The notes below the pieces were generated by a model that did not search any database, was not told the DNA's origin, and worked only from the letters and a program-made list of their open reading frames with translations. Shown here in pieces: positions 10,188 through 22,721 of a DNA stretch of 63,790 bases. Position 1 is the first letter of the stretch, and the number at the start of each line of letters is the position of its first letter. Origin of the DNA: Ministeria vibrans ATCC 50519. Lineage: Eukaryota > Opisthokonta > Filasterea. The position numbers were made by a program, and so were the translations under genes. The stretch covers positions 60,182 through 123,971 of the forward strand of contig CALSCP010000738.1 in the NCBI GenBank assembly GCA_943704425.1, written 5' to 3'.

Positions 10188-11695
10188 TTATTTCTTCTCT
10201 CCTCCACTCGTATCATCACCGCTGGCCAGCCCCGCCTCCTTCTCCGCCTCCATCTTTTTCTGCTCCTCGCGCGCCGCTCGTCGTTCCTTGGCGGCCGCCA
10301 CCTCGGCCGGTCGGCGAGCCAAGTACACCTTGTGCAACACCTTGCCTCGCTGCGTCCACCGACTCGTCTCGACCAGACGCGTGTGTGCAAGGGACTCAAC
10401 CGCCTGGCGCAATGGAACCACATCAACAACGGAAATGCGCGAGCCTGCGTGAACCACTGACTGCCCAATCATGAGGGCTGCTGCACAGTGCATCTCGAGC
10501 TTGCCACGGTCACACAAGTCGCCGTAGGCACGCGCCTGGCCCTGCGCCTCGTACGTGCGCTCCAGCTTGCTCTGCAGCGTCTCACAAAACTTGGTCGCCG
10601 TCAGCACCACCGACTCATCCACCTCGACATCGTTGTCGTCGGCGTCCAGACTGTAGCCACAGCCACACGCAAGCGGTGTGTAGCCCTCGTGCCATGCCGT
10701 GCGTCCCACTACGTCCGCCAACAGACTCACCGCCGTCGGCAACGTCTCGCTCGCCGCAATGCTGACGCAGAGGGTCACCAGCGACGAGAGAGGCGCCCGA
10801 AACACCGGTTCGTCCAGGCGTCGTTGGTCTTCGCGCGCCTGCTCCGTCTTCACGTCCGCCTGCAGCGCACGACCCACATCAAACATGAGTGCCGAAAAGA
10901 ACCGCGCGCACGCCTGCACCACCGCAAGTTCGCTTCGATAGTCGCGCATCAGGGTGACCACACGCGCAAGCAACTCAAAGCCATGCGCATCGTTGAGCGC
11001 GTCCACAACAGCTCGGCGCTGCGCACGCGTGTTGCGCACCAGCAGCGAATGGAGCACATCGATGCGCGTGAGCAGTTCAGCTCGCGCATTGCCTGAAGAC
11101 GGTACCACAATGATGCGTCGCACCACTGCCGTGTCAATGAGCACCAGATGAAAGTCAGTGTGTTCGTCAAGACACGCCGCCAAATTGACCCGGCCACGGC
11201 GCAAGTGCAACAACTGTGACAACAGACGGAGCAGCGGTAGTGCACGGTGGCGATCGACGACGCGCAGCTCGGCCACTAGACTGTGCACAAAGGCCTCGTC
11301 GGTGCGTCGCGATGCCTCGCGCGCCGCAAAGCACACCGACCCTTGGTCAATGATGCTGTAGTTGAGACGACGCGCTATGCACATCAGAAACTCTTCGACG
11401 GCCGCAGCGTCGTCGTCGTCGCCCTTGCTGGCCTTGGCATCGCCTCCACCACTACCATCCGAAGTAAGTGAAGGGTAGAACAGGCGCGACACAAGCATAA
11501 AGTGGTCGCGCAGAAAATAAACAAGCTCCTCGAGAGGCGTCATGACGATGGCCGCTGCCACAATGCGACGCAGCGGACCCATCAGGCGCGCGTCAAGAGC
11601 GCGCGCAGACACCTCACAGAGCACCTGGGACGTCGAAATGCCTGCCCCTCGCAGCGCCTCTTCGTCCACTATTTCAAAATACACCGTGAGAAAAT

Positions 11696-11751
<56 letters not shown>

Positions 11752-13047
11752 ACACAGACACACACATATTAGTATCGGTGCACATACCAAGTCCAAACAG
11801 GTTGCCGAGCATCCATGCCATCGGTACATCCGCACCGTCCGCCACGACACGAAGTGCCATCTTGAGCACGGGCCCTTTTCCTGTCGACTCCTCAATGAGT
11901 GGCAGTGCCTTTTTGCGACTGCGCTGCAACAGTCGACTCATCTCCTTGCGCGCGCGATTCGTCTTCTCCGCAGTTTTTCTTCGTGTGCGCTCCGCCACGT
12001 TGTCCGGCACTCGCTCCAGTTGAGGCGTGTCTGCATCCGAGCGCAGGTCCAGTTGAAGACCCGACGACGTGCCAAGGCCACGCACACTGCGCTGTCTCCT
12101 AGGCGTAGAATCAACCTTGACGGCCGCATCACCGTTACTGTTGTCCTCCGCGCCACTCTCGCTGCCACTGCCGTCCGTTTCGCCGAGCTGTTCGCTTGTG
12201 CGTCGTCGGTCTGTCGGCGACTGCGGTGATTCTTCACTGAAACTCCCACTGGCGCTGGTACCACTGCTAGGCAAGGCAGATTGTGACGGGCTGCGCGACG
12301 ATGTAGAGGACGGCACATCCGAGGGTGCTCTTCTGCGACGCGCATCAACCGAGCCACGACCAAGCAGACTTCGACCGTGATTGACACCCGCACGTCGCTC
12401 AGCCGTGTCCCGCTGCATTGAGCTCAGACTCTGCGACGAGGTGGTGCGACTAAAAAGTGCAGGAACAGCCGTCGGCAGTCTATTCCGTGTCTCGGGCGGC
12501 AAAATAACCGTCTGCTCCGACGGCACCCACATACGAAGCTCCAGCTCAATACGATACAAACTGTTCCGTCGCACCATTGCACTGCCTAGCACCGAAGCTG
12601 CCTGTCGTCCCAACGCCGTGTCGTCGTTCGACATCTACTCATCACCGTGGTAAGCAAGGAAAACCAAACAGACCAAAAAGAGAAACAATAAAGATGCATC
12701 ATCTATACCTCAATAAAAGTGTCAAGGGCCGGACCAAAGAGAAAGGTGAGTGTCTTTTTGGGAAGCACTTGAGAGAGTAGGACGTCATCGAGCACTATTT
12801 GAGCAAAGAGCGCGGCGTAGGCGGATCCACGGTTGCGCAAGAGTTCGAGGACCGGGTGACAGAGAAGGAGGCAGAGGGGCAGGGAGGCTTTGCCACCGGC
12901 GGCACTGACGCTCACCAGCACGGCCAGACTCGAGCATAGGCACCCGAGCGCATCCACGTCTTTACTGGCGAGAACGTCGCGTACAAAGGCAGTCACAAGA
13001 GTCACAAGCTGCACTGCCGAGGCGCGATGAGAAGAGCTGGACACTAC

Positions 13048-13078
<31 letters not shown>

Positions 13079-13713
13079 GAGGGAGCAATGAAGGCGGCCG
13101 AGTCGTCGGTGGTGGCGCCTCCAAGAATCTGCGCCGCTGCGGCCACAAACAACTCAATGTTCTCCTGTGGCGCACCCTTTTGAGGCCATTGATGACACAG
13201 ATGGCCGGCAAAGGCAGCGCGCAACGGGATCGAGTCGTCAAGGCGACAGAGACGCTCGACTTGTGTAAGGATGCGCTGGCGCGTCTCGTCGGCAAGCGAG
13301 AGATCGTCAAAGGGAAAAAGCAAGACAGCAAGGTCGGCGGCACGTGGGTAGCAGGCGGTGGCGAGCGTCTTGTCGTCCATGCCGCCGAGGAAGGTGGCAA
13401 AGACACTGGCAATGTCGCCGGACGCCGTCTGATTGCGTTTCTCAACGGTGTCGCCGACGATGCTTGCGAGCGCACTCATCACTACCGCGTCGCCCGCAAC
13501 ACCGTGGAACACGTGATCGCTCGGCAGCGACGAGAGCAAATCGGACACGAGCGCGGCAAGACGCAGGAAAAGTTCGCTCGGGCCCGACCCTTTTGTTTTT
13601 TTCTTCTCCACCAATGCCACGGCGCGTATCAGGTCACCTGTCGCCGCCCCAAACTCGCCAATGGCCGTCTTCTTCCCTTTGGTGCGAGACCAGGTCAGTT
13701 TGGGAGACTTCAT
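10188..13713 (-). CDS. Large helical protein of unknown function (about 1110 aa)
   Basis: I model one gene of three exons: 13713-12709, 12634-11788 and 11668-10188, with phase-0 and phase-1 junctions. The first intron (12708-12635) starts gtatag exactly where the first open frame stops, and ends in tag before an in-frame ATG. Two separate genes remain possible, splitting at 12634. Exon 1 (335 codons) is Leu/Ala-rich and helical, with a Ser run and a conserved-looking C-terminus (FLFGPALDTF). Exon 2 opens with a helical segment, then about 200 residues of Ser/Arg-rich disorder. Exon 3 is helical throughout, with repeated Leu-rich hairpins suggesting ARM/HEAT-like repeats, and ends in a Lys/Glu-rich tail. 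The second intron carries a (CA)n tract. I recognise no catalytic motif or family. Confidence 0.65.
11697..11764. repeat. (CA)n microsatellite
   Basis: CA repeat of about 68 bp in an intron of the helical protein gene. Confidence 0.9.
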
Positions 13714-13921
13714 TCTGTGATTCAAATCGGCAACGCCAAATAAAGATTGTGACGTAAACAAGAAAAGGAACTCAAAGTGAATTATTTAAGAGTTAAAATA
13801 AATTTATTGTGACTTTCCGCTTTTTAAAAACAAAAAAAAAAACAAAACAGATCCAAAACGTCGCGCTGGAGCGACGGCATGAATGATTTGTGCACAGAGT
13901 ATATATTATATAAAGTTTATT

Positions 13922-16900
13922 TTATAACGACAGATTCTCGGTGTACACCAGCACGGGGGGCCTGGCGGGCAGATCCTTGTCGGAGACAGTGGTGTCGTAG
14001 GAGCCGCTGGAGGCCGCAGAGTCACCGACAAGCAATTGGAGATGCGCTCGCTCCAAGATGCGTTCGTCGGCAAGCGTCTCTCGGTCGGACTCGTCGTCGT
14101 TGCCTGCAGCCAAGTGCTTGAACGAGCTAAAGTTAGGAATGGCATTGCTACTCTCGCGTGGCGCCTGTCGGAACGAGGGGACGCCCGCAAGCGCCGCCGC
14201 AATATTCTCGCGCTCGTAGCGATCATCGTCTGCAAGCTCAAGTTCACTCATGTCCACGCCAAGCACTCGTCCGACGCGGTCCTCGGGTGTGCGCACAGGC
14301 GACATATCTTCGACGTAGGTGAACGTGTCAACGTGCTGATCGGCACCAGCGTTGTAGTTGTCCTCGTGGTACTCGGTCGGCGCATGATGTGTGTAGACGG
14401 TCTCTAGACTGCCGGTCCCGTCAAAGATGACACGCGACACGCTATCGTCGCACTCGTCCGTATCCGCGTTGATGAGCTGGACCTCGTGCACGGTCACCAC
14501 CTCATCGCGACTGTTGGCCAGAATCGACGGAATGTGCACTCGGCGACGTGGCTCGGGCGCAACGTGAGACGCGGGTGCCGGAGCTTTCGCTGAACCTGGC
14601 AAGGGTGCCTCAAAAGCGCGCTTGATGCAGCTAGGGATGCGCACCCGCGTGCGAGGACTCTCATTGTGCGGCCTGTCCTTGTTGTTCTGCGCAGGTGGAG
14701 GGCTTAAGTGACCCTCGAGAGCACGCACCACACACGATGGTATCTTGACACGACCCACAAACAGGTTGGATGTGGGACTTGCCACAACCCCCACCTCAGT
14801 ATGTTCGCTTTCGGCCCTCTTGTCAGCGATAGGGGTGGTCGACGTTGTGGTGTCTTCGAGTTCGAGCGACAACAACGATGGCGGTCCTTCGACTTTGTGT
14901 TGCGACAATGGACGCTTTATAGGACTCGCGGGCGCTGAAGGGGCGTCTACCACAGACAAAGGCGGTGGCGATGGGCTGCGAGCGCGTACGGCGACCTGGC
15001 GCGGAAGCGACACCGTGATGGAGGTAACGCCCGTGGAAAACGGCGCGTCGAGTGAAGCGACAGCTATAGCTGCTGGTGGTGGTGGAGGAGGAGGAGGAGG
15101 TGGTGGTGTTGGTGGTGAAATGCTGGTGGCGGATGCTTGTGGTTGTGGTGGAGGAGATGGAATGACCGCTGAGAAAGCGGGCGTCACCATAGGCGGGGTT
15201 GCTGTTGTTGCGGACTTTATCGGTGTAGAATTTTGAGAAGGTGGTGGTGGTGGAGGTGGAATGGCCGCTGAGGAAGCGGGCGTCACTGTACGCGGTGTTG
15301 CTGTTGTTGCGGCAATAGTTGGTGTAGATTTTGGAGGAGGAGGAGGAGGTGGTGGTGGTGGTGGTGGTGCAGAAGACTGAACATAATTGGTATTGACATG
15401 TTGTGAGGGGATAGGTGGAATGAGAATGGACGAGGGACGGTCGCGAGAGGTGGCGGCAGTGGCGGCCGAAACGCTTACAGTCCGCGTTTTGGGACGACTC
15501 TGCGGAGCAATGTAATCGTAGTCGTCGTCGTCTGTATCACGCGCCGAGCCTGTGGATGAGGCGGGACGTTCAGCCTGAGGCATGAAGTAACCCGAGTCGG
15601 CATGCTCGTTGGCCTGCGGAGGGGGCGTGGATGGAGGAGGAGTCCTGGGGATGAACGATGGGTAGGAGGAGCGTGTGGGTGGTGAGCGTGGAGGAGTGGA
15701 TGGAAAGGCTGCTTTGGATTGGGGCGCGTCGTCGGTCACGAGTGGCGCACGGGGCATGGCCAGTGCCTGTTCCAGCTTGGCGGCAATTCGTGCCCGAGAA
15801 GATGGGGGAGGAGGAATGCCTTTGGTTGCAACGGCTGCAGTTTTCACGGGCACGGCGTCGCGCAGGTCGCTCTCGGGAGCGTCATCGAGACGAGAGGAAA
15901 AGGTAGTCTCGGGAAGATTGTGCGTCTCCACCAACCATCCGGAAGCGAGTTGTTGGCCAAGTGACGATGCGTTTGGTGGACTGGAGGGTGACGAGAGTTG
16001 CGCGTGAGGAAGGGCGGCGACGGCATCGGCAGTGGCGCGACGATGCGGTTGGGTCTTGGCAACAGGAGGGAGAGGAGGCGGAGGCGGAGAAGAGGAACTG
16101 GCCAACTGAGGTTCATGAGGCAGAGTCCGCGAAAGAACAGGTGGAGAGGGAGACGACCGACGACGCAGCTGTACGGGAGTCAACACCTCGCCGTCGTCAG
16201 TGGCAGCAGCCGGATCGACAAGCCAAGAGGGAGCAGCAAACGCGATGCGGTCGGCGGCACTTGAGCGCCGCACTGCCTTGTCGAAAAAGCTTTCGCAACG
16301 CGTCAGCTGTGCACTAATGTCCCCAAGTGCCATCTCCTGCTGCTCTCGGTTCACTTCCGAGCTGTTCTCTTCTTCTTCTTCTAAAACGCGGTACTTATCA
16401 TCGTCGTCGCTTTCGTCATCTTCGAGCCATCCGGGCGTATTGAGACGCTCGACAGTGCTTGCTCGGCGCATCGCCTTGTCGGTGAAAGACTCCAAGCGCT
16501 CCACTGAGCCACCCTGCGGACTCTTGGACTGTTCTTCGCGTCGTCGCTGGTACTGACCCACCAGTGGAGTACCCGGCGGCGGCACTGCAGGAGGAGGTGG
16601 TGGAGGTGGCGATGTGTCGGCGGGCAATGGGAAGAGAGGAGTGTGTTTCTTGATGTGGTTGTTGTTGTTCGTGTTGTGGGCACGCGCTGAGGGTGGTGAC
16701 ATCCACGACGGAGCCATGAGACGGCCTGTCTCTGGATTTGTCGAGGGTTTCGTTGCAATTACATCGACAGTATTTCTGCGTTGAGGTTGCGGCGAGGGAA
16801 CAGGAGAGAGTTCGGGCGGCTCTTCAACCATCAAGTTGTCGTTTGTGTGGTTGTGGTGGTTTCTTTCTTCTTGGTCGTTGTCGTCGCTGTCGTCGTTGCC

Positions 16901-17966
16901 GTCAGCGGCGGAAACGGTGGACTCTTCTGGGTGCAATGGTACTACTTCACCGAGGTCCTCAAGTTCGGGCAGACGAGCGGCACCAAAATTGCGGGTGCTT
17001 ACGTTGTCAAGGGACAGGCTGCGTTTCTCGAGGACCTTGTGCCGTCTTCGGGCCGACTTGGTGCGCAACGGGTTGATGAAAGCTTTGGGAGATGACGCAT
17101 CGTCGTCGACGACGCTGTCGGCGACACTACTACAGACGTCTGCAAAGGGCATTGCGGCGTCGGGTGGATTTGAGGCGGTGATGAGAGCAGGCAGACCAAG
17201 GTCGTCTCGAGTCAGGCGAATCGACGGAGCAAATGCCTTCGGAGCTGCATCGTTGGACGTCGGCGGTGCGCTTGGAGGCGTGGGAGGGGGCGGTGAGAGA
17301 GAGACACGCCTGCCTGCCGCTTCCTTCGGCGTCGCCTTAGCGACAGCCGTCGTCTTCGCTCTTGTCTCGTCTCCTTGGGACTCTATGAGTTCGCTTACGT
17401 CGCGCAAAGCCGCATGACCAATAAAATCCTTGGCAATAGTCGATGTCCAAAGGGCGCGGCGCATTTCCTGGACGCAAGAGAGTGTGAGTGGAAAAAAAAG
17501 AAGAAGAAAAAAACGTCTTTTTTTTTTTTTTTTTCTCCTAAATGGAATTCTTTGTCGCTGTGAAACCGCCAAAACGGTTTGCTGGAGCGCTGTGGCGAAT
17601 AGACATACCTCAAGGGACTTCTCTTTGGCGGCTTGTTTCTTGGACTTGCGCTTCGCGTTGTGGGGCGAGAGAGCGGCGGTTGCGGGAGGGCCACGGGCAC
17701 TTTAGATGGGACGAATGCGGTAAGTGATGGTTGTATGCCCATTCTGCGCCATACCTGCTCCTTGGCGAGTTCTCTGTGTGTGGCGACATTGGGCCGGTCA
17801 TCTCGTCGAGGAGGTCGTAGTCCTCGTCGTCGTCCGACAACTGAACTGGCGGTCGTTCGTAGCGCACTGGCAGATTCGACTCGGAAGACTCGACGGCAAT
17901 TGGCGGTGCGCGAGCTGGTGGAGGGGCTGCCACCGCACTACTACGACGACGCCCGACCAGTGGCAT
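13922..17966 (-). CDS. Proline-rich scaffold-like protein (about 1282 aa)
   Basis: Three exons: 17966-17755, 17699-17609 and 17467-13922, with phases 2 and 0. The N-terminus is MPLVGRRRSSAVAAPPPARA with an acidic DDDEDYDLLDEM patch; a Lys-rich stretch and a short helical block (RRALWTSTIAKDFIGHAALR) follow. Most of the rest is disordered and proline-rich, with many runs of 6-12 prolines near 15060-15370 of the type bound by profilin, SH3 or EVH1 domains. Two internal repeat families stand out. ESFTDKAMRRAS and ESFFDKAVRRSS occur near 16480 and 16270. RVKIPSCVVRALE, RVRIPSCIKRAFE and RRVHIPSIL occur near 14750, 14630 and 14530. No FH2, WH2 or kinase domain is visible. A cytoskeletal adaptor is plausible but unproven. 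Confidence 0.7.
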
Positions 17967-18094
17967 GATGATTATAAAAAATGTGTGTGTGTGTCTGTCT
18001 GTCGAGTGTCGAAATAGTTGATACTCAATTCCTCGTAATTAATCATAAAATGAAGTCAATCGTCAATTCGTCATTCTTTTCATCTTTTGTCGCC

Positions 18095-19520
18095 ATGTAC
18101 AAGCTTGTCCTCATTGCTGCGCTCGCGCTCCTCGCCACCCCGGCTCTTGCTGCTCCCAAGGTTCAGCTGGCGCTGTACTACGAGAGCCTCTGCCCCTACT
18201 GCCAGCAGGTGAGCCGCTGCTTCTCTCCCCCTTCCATCCACGCCCAGCTCATGCGTGCTCCTTGTCTCCCACACACTCCTCTTTTGCGCATGGAAGCATT
18301 CTTCTGTCAAACAAACACCCAAACAACAAAAAAAAAAAAAAAAAAAAAAAAAGCGAATTGCCAATTGCCCACTGACCATATTGTACTCTAGTTCATCCAA
18401 ACGTCGCTCAACGACGCGTGGACTGCCGAGGGTGTCAAAGACATCTTTGAAATGTAAGCGCATCAACGGATTTCTGCGGTCAACTGACTCCTCAATATTG
18501 TCCCATGTCAATTTCTTGTCTCTAGTGCTTTCATCCCGTACGGAAACGCCCACGAGACCACCACTGGTGGTGGCACGTACGACTGGACCTGCCAGGTAGA
18601 GAATAGGACCAACCTTTTTCGTTTTTGCGCTGATTTGTATTTTTATTTTTTTGATTGATGTTTTTTTTGTTTTGTTTTTGCTTTTGTATTCGTTTCCAGC
18701 ACGGTCCTAACGAGTGCGCCGGCAACCTCCTCGAGTCGTGTGTCCTTGGCCTCAACCCCAACCAGGTACACATCTCGAGTCTCGCACATGCTTGACCAAC
18801 CGGATAGCTCACTCGCATTGTTTTGTCTTATGCGTCTCGTAGACTGTCTACTACCCTGTCATCCACTGTCTCGAGGGCAAGAACGACCCCGGCAGCGCCG
18901 GCCAGGAGGTACCGAGAGATACAAGAACAGTGCCCGGTGGAATCGTTTAGCTTCTTATTCATGCGTCTTTTCTTGTGTAGTGCTGCGAGAAGTTCGGTGT
19001 CGACTACAACGCTGTCAAGACTTGCGTCGACGGATCTCAGGGTACGCCTGTCTCGCTCACGCGCGTGTGTGTCTGTCTTGCGTCTCTTACAGTGCTCTTT
19101 TTCTTGTCTTTTCATTCTCTTTAGGCAACCACCTGCAGCACGTGAACGCGCAGAAGACTGACGCGCTCAACCCCCCTCACCAATACGTTCCCTGGTATGA
19201 CCTTTTTTGATATCTTCCCTTCACCTCACTCACTCACTCTCTCTCTCTCTATCACGTTGTTTCTCTCTCCCATTATGCTTGTAGGATCACCGCCGGTGGC
19301 AAGCACACCGAGGCCATCCAGAACGCCGTGCAGGTGCGAAAACCCTCCATCATCTTCTCACTCACTCACTCGCACTCTCTCACTCACTCACTCACTCTCT
19401 CACTCTCTCTTTTTCTCTCTCTCTTAGGACGACGCTCTCAAGTACATCTGCGAGAACTACACTGGCGTCAAGCCCGCCGGCTGCCCCAAGACCACCATCA
19501 AGGGCTGCATGCGCAACTAA
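18095..19520 (+). CDS. IFI30: GILT-family lysosomal thiol reductase
   Basis: Nine exons: 18095-18208, 18392-18453, 18526-18595, 18700-18765, 18843-18908, 18981-19041, 19125-19194, 19285-19333 and 19428-19520, all in consistent phase; 216 residues. I chose the ATG at 18095 because it starts a clean signal peptide (MYKLVLIAALALLATPALAA); an in-frame ATG at 18050 would bury it. The thioredoxin-like active site is CPYC, just before the first intron. The family signature C-Q-H-G-x2-E-C spans the third intron (TCQ|HGPNECAGN), and PYGNAHE and QYVPW are also typical. GILT reduces protein disulfides in acidic lysosomes. Here it would be secretory or endolysosomal. The second-to-last intron has the dispersed CTATCAC(G/T)TTGTTTCTC motif; the last is CT/CACT-rich. 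Confidence 0.93.
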
Positions 19521-19580
19521 GCTTGTGATCAAGAAGAATTAATGAATAAAAAAAATTAAAAAAAAACAATTTTTTTTTTC

Positions 19581-20453
19581 ATGAAGACTCAATTTTCAGA
19601 CTCGTCCGACGAAGAGCAGACACCCACCGTCGATGTAGTACAGGCGAAAAGCAAAAAGAAGAAGAAACAGAAGCGTCGGGCGGACGAGAGCGCTGATGCT
19701 GATGCGTCCGTCCCGAAACGTGCCAAATCGGCCCATTCTCAGACTCTTCCATTCGAGACGTGCGACGACGATCACTGCGAGACTCCTCTTGAAGCGTATG
19801 CGGACATGGCGCCCATTCTGAGGTCGCTCGCGACTGCCTTGGGCCGCAAAAGCGCTTCGTTGCGCATTTACGATCCGTACTATTGCGCCGGTTCGGTGCG
19901 CAGCCATCTCAACGAAGTTGGCTTTCCGCTTGTGGCAAACGAAGCGCGCGACTGCTATGCAGACTGGGCATCGACATCCGTGGCACCGCACGACCTCCTC
20001 TTGACCAATCCGCCCTTCTCGGGCGACCATTTTGAGCGGCTCTTTGCGCACCTGACAGTCACCGCGTCGACGCCGTGGATTGTGCTTGTGCCACAGTTTG
20101 TGCACAAAAAGGACTACTTTGAGAAGGCGATGGGTGGCAGAGGCAAGGCGGCAACGCGCGTGCCGCTCTTTGTGGTGCCCCGTAAGCGCTATGTGTTTGT
20201 GCCGCCACCCGACGCTCGTGAGAAGCGAGTCTCCGACACCCACGTGAAAACATCGCCCTTTGTCACCATGTGGATTGTGTGGGGTGGAACTCAGGTAAGC
20301 AATGTGAAAGGAGGCACAAGCACATCAAATTGACCACGGTTTGTTTCGCTGGCACAGATCATTACGGATCGTCTTGCCGACTGCGCAAGAACAATTCCGT
20401 CCGTCTTTGTTGCGCGATCACGGTCCCAGCTTCGAGATATGCGTCGGGTGTAG
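19581..20453 (+). CDS. NPPF-motif nucleic-acid N6-methyltransferase-like protein
   Basis: Two exons, 19581-20294 and 20358-20453, phase 0; 269 residues. The first 50 residues are acidic, then Lys/Arg-rich (KSKKKKKQKRR) like a nuclear or nucleolar signal. The core has a Rossmann-type order: a first strand LRIYDPYYCAGSV in place of the usual Gly-rich SAM loop, an acidic-strand region (EARDCYADW), then the catalytic LLTNPPFSGDHFERL. The (N/D)PP(F/Y) tetrad is the hallmark of N6-adenine and some N-glutamine methyltransferases. A conserved eukaryotic family with the same DPYYC...TNPP(F/Y) pair is known from protists; its substrate is not established to my knowledge. The 3' exon ends in a basic helix. 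Confidence 0.75.
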
Positions 20454-20628
20454 TTTTTTTTTGTGTTAATTATAACAACAATATTGTAGGAATAAATGTA
20501 GTGAAAATTATGCATCTGACATATCTGTTTCAACTTTCAGGGATGAATAAATTAAAATTATTATTATTATTACTTTTATTGTCTCTGTCTCTCTCTCTCT
20601 CTCTCTGTTTCTCTCGACTGGTCGGAAA

Positions 20629-22354
20629 ATGTCAGAGTCGAACCAGAACATTATGAAGACATTTGCGAAGATCGCGGTGGCGGTTGGATCGTACTGGGCA
20701 GTTTCCATCTCGATGGTGAGACACAGTGAGTTGCTTTGAGAGTGCTGATCATGCACGCCTGTGCGTGTGCCTGTAGGTGTTTTTGAATTCGTATCTGTTG
20801 TCGGGGAGCGAGCGAATGGAAGCCCCCATCTTCATAACATGGTACCAGGTACGGTCCCCGATAGAAACGGAGAGGGGAAAAATAACCGTTGTCTGTGTGT
20901 GTGTGTGTGTTCGTTTCAGTGCTTCGTGGCGGTTGTTGTATTGAGCGCTGCCAGTCGTATGTCATCTCACTCGGAGACGGACAAAGATGCGTTTCCTGAG
21001 CTCACATTTGATCCTAAAATCGCACGTCAAGTTTTGCCCTTATCCATCGTTTTCGCATCGATGATCGGTAATCTCGAGCGATTTCAACCACTGCGGACGT
21101 CTCTCATGTGTACGTTTGTGTGTATGTATGTCTGTGTGTGTGCGGTTCTTCTCGCGTAGGCTTCAACAACCTCTGCCTCAAATTCGTTGGCGTTGCCTTT
21201 TACACGGTCGCTCGATCGCTCTCAACCGTCTTCAATGTCGCCCTCACCTACTTTGTCTTGGGCGAGACCACTTCGGGTGCAGCCATGCTCTGGTACGCCA
21301 AAACCGAGCCGGATGGAACACACATATATCAATCATGGAAAATGACACGTTGTGACACATGATATTTTATCTTTTGCATGACGCACACTCAACCCACTTT
21401 GTTTCTTTTCTTCTTTTCTTTCTCACACACATTGTTTCTTTCTTTCTCTCACTTTCTTTCTTTCTTTCTTTCTCACACACGTTGTTTCTTTCTTTCTCTC
21501 ACTTTGTTTGTTTCTTTCTTTCTCACACACATTGTTTCTTTCTTTCTCTCTACTGATGTTTCAGCTGCGGCGTGCTTGCCTCGGGATTCATGCTGGGCGT
21601 ACAACAAGAAGGCACGGCCGGCTCGCTTTCCTTTGTCGGAGTCCTCTTTGGTGTGCTTGCGTCGCTCTTTGTCTCTCTCAACTCCACCTACGTCAAAAAG
21701 GTTCTTCCCGTCGTCAACAACAACTCATGGTATCTCCTTCTCAAAACAATTGTGTTGAAACTAAACATCCCCCTCGTTGTGTAGGCGATTAACATACTAC
21801 AACAATGTGCTGTGCTGTTTCTTGTTTCTCCCAATGATGCTCATCAGTGGCGAATTTTCCATTGTACGCCTAGACAACAACACAAGACAAGACAACAGCC
21901 CTCCCCTCGCCTTCCAATTATTTTGGTGTATTCTGTCTATTTTTTATCATTGATATTATTGTTTGTGCTGCAGATTGTGTCGTTTCCGCTGATCACCAGT
22001 GGCTCGTTCTGGTTCATGATGACCATGGGCGGTCTTCTTGGCATTGCCATTGCCATTGTCACTGCCAACCAGATCAAGTTCACGTCACCCCTCACTCATC
22101 TGGTCTCTGGCACTGCCAAGGCCGCCACTCAGACTGTCGTTGCCATTGCTGTTGGTGACCAAGCGAAATCAGGTCCCATCAATCAACCAATCAATCATTC
22201 GTGAAGGACTAAAGTTTTTTTCAAATTATATCTAGGACTATGGTGGTTCTCTAATGCACTTGTGCTTGGTGGATCGGCAGCGTATGCGCAGGTGCGACGA
22301 CGCGAAATGGTCGCCCGAATGACCGACGATGCCGCAAACTCGGATCAAAAGTAA
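20629..22354 (+). CDS. SLC35C1: GDP-L-fucose transporter, SLC35C1-like
   Basis: Eight exons: 20629-20715, 20777-20848, 20920-21067, 21160-21292, 21565-21729, 21785-21863, 21974-22172 and 22236-22354. Every junction is in phase; 333 residues. The joined protein follows human SLC35C1 block by block: [56 protein letters not shown] and [15 protein letters not shown]. About ten hydrophobic spans are expected. The carrier exchanges GDP-fucose from the cytosol for GMP in the Golgi lumen and feeds fucosylation. Several residues either side of each junction match the family, which makes the short-intron model firm. The sixth intron uses a non-consensus gtccc donor. The fourth intron contains a TTTCTTTCTCACACA minisatellite. 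Confidence 0.92.
21400..21555. repeat. TTTCTTTC / CTCACACAC minisatellite
   Basis: Tandem units of about 35-45 bp built from ttgtttctttctttctctca and tttctttctcacacac in an intron of the fucose-transporter gene. Confidence 0.8.
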
Positions 22355-22568
22355 AATTAACGATTGTTATTAATATTACAATAAGACTTCTCTTTTTCTC
22401 CACTTCTACTCACATCGCGCATGAACGAATGTTCTACTTGTAAAAGAGATTGTCTGCTGCCAGTATCGGGCAGCCTACGACGGCCTGTCTAAAAGAGTGC
22501 CTATACAGTCAGTCTCTTTCTCTATCACTTTGTTTCTCTCTCTCTCTCTATCACTTTCTCTCTCTATC

Positions 22569-22712
<144 letters not shown>

Positions 22713-22721
22713 NNNNNNNNN
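22713..22721. other. Assembly gap (9 N)
   Basis: Nine ambiguous bases between a (CT)n tract and the middle of the spectrin reading frame. The join is probably an unresolved repeat, and the true gap may be much longer than nine bases. Confidence 0.95.

Noticed and set aside
22441..22512. Possible upstream spectrin exon (QYRAAYDGLSKRVPIQ)
   Set aside because: It lacks a convincing donor and a link to the frame after the N run, so it cannot be assigned to spectrin.
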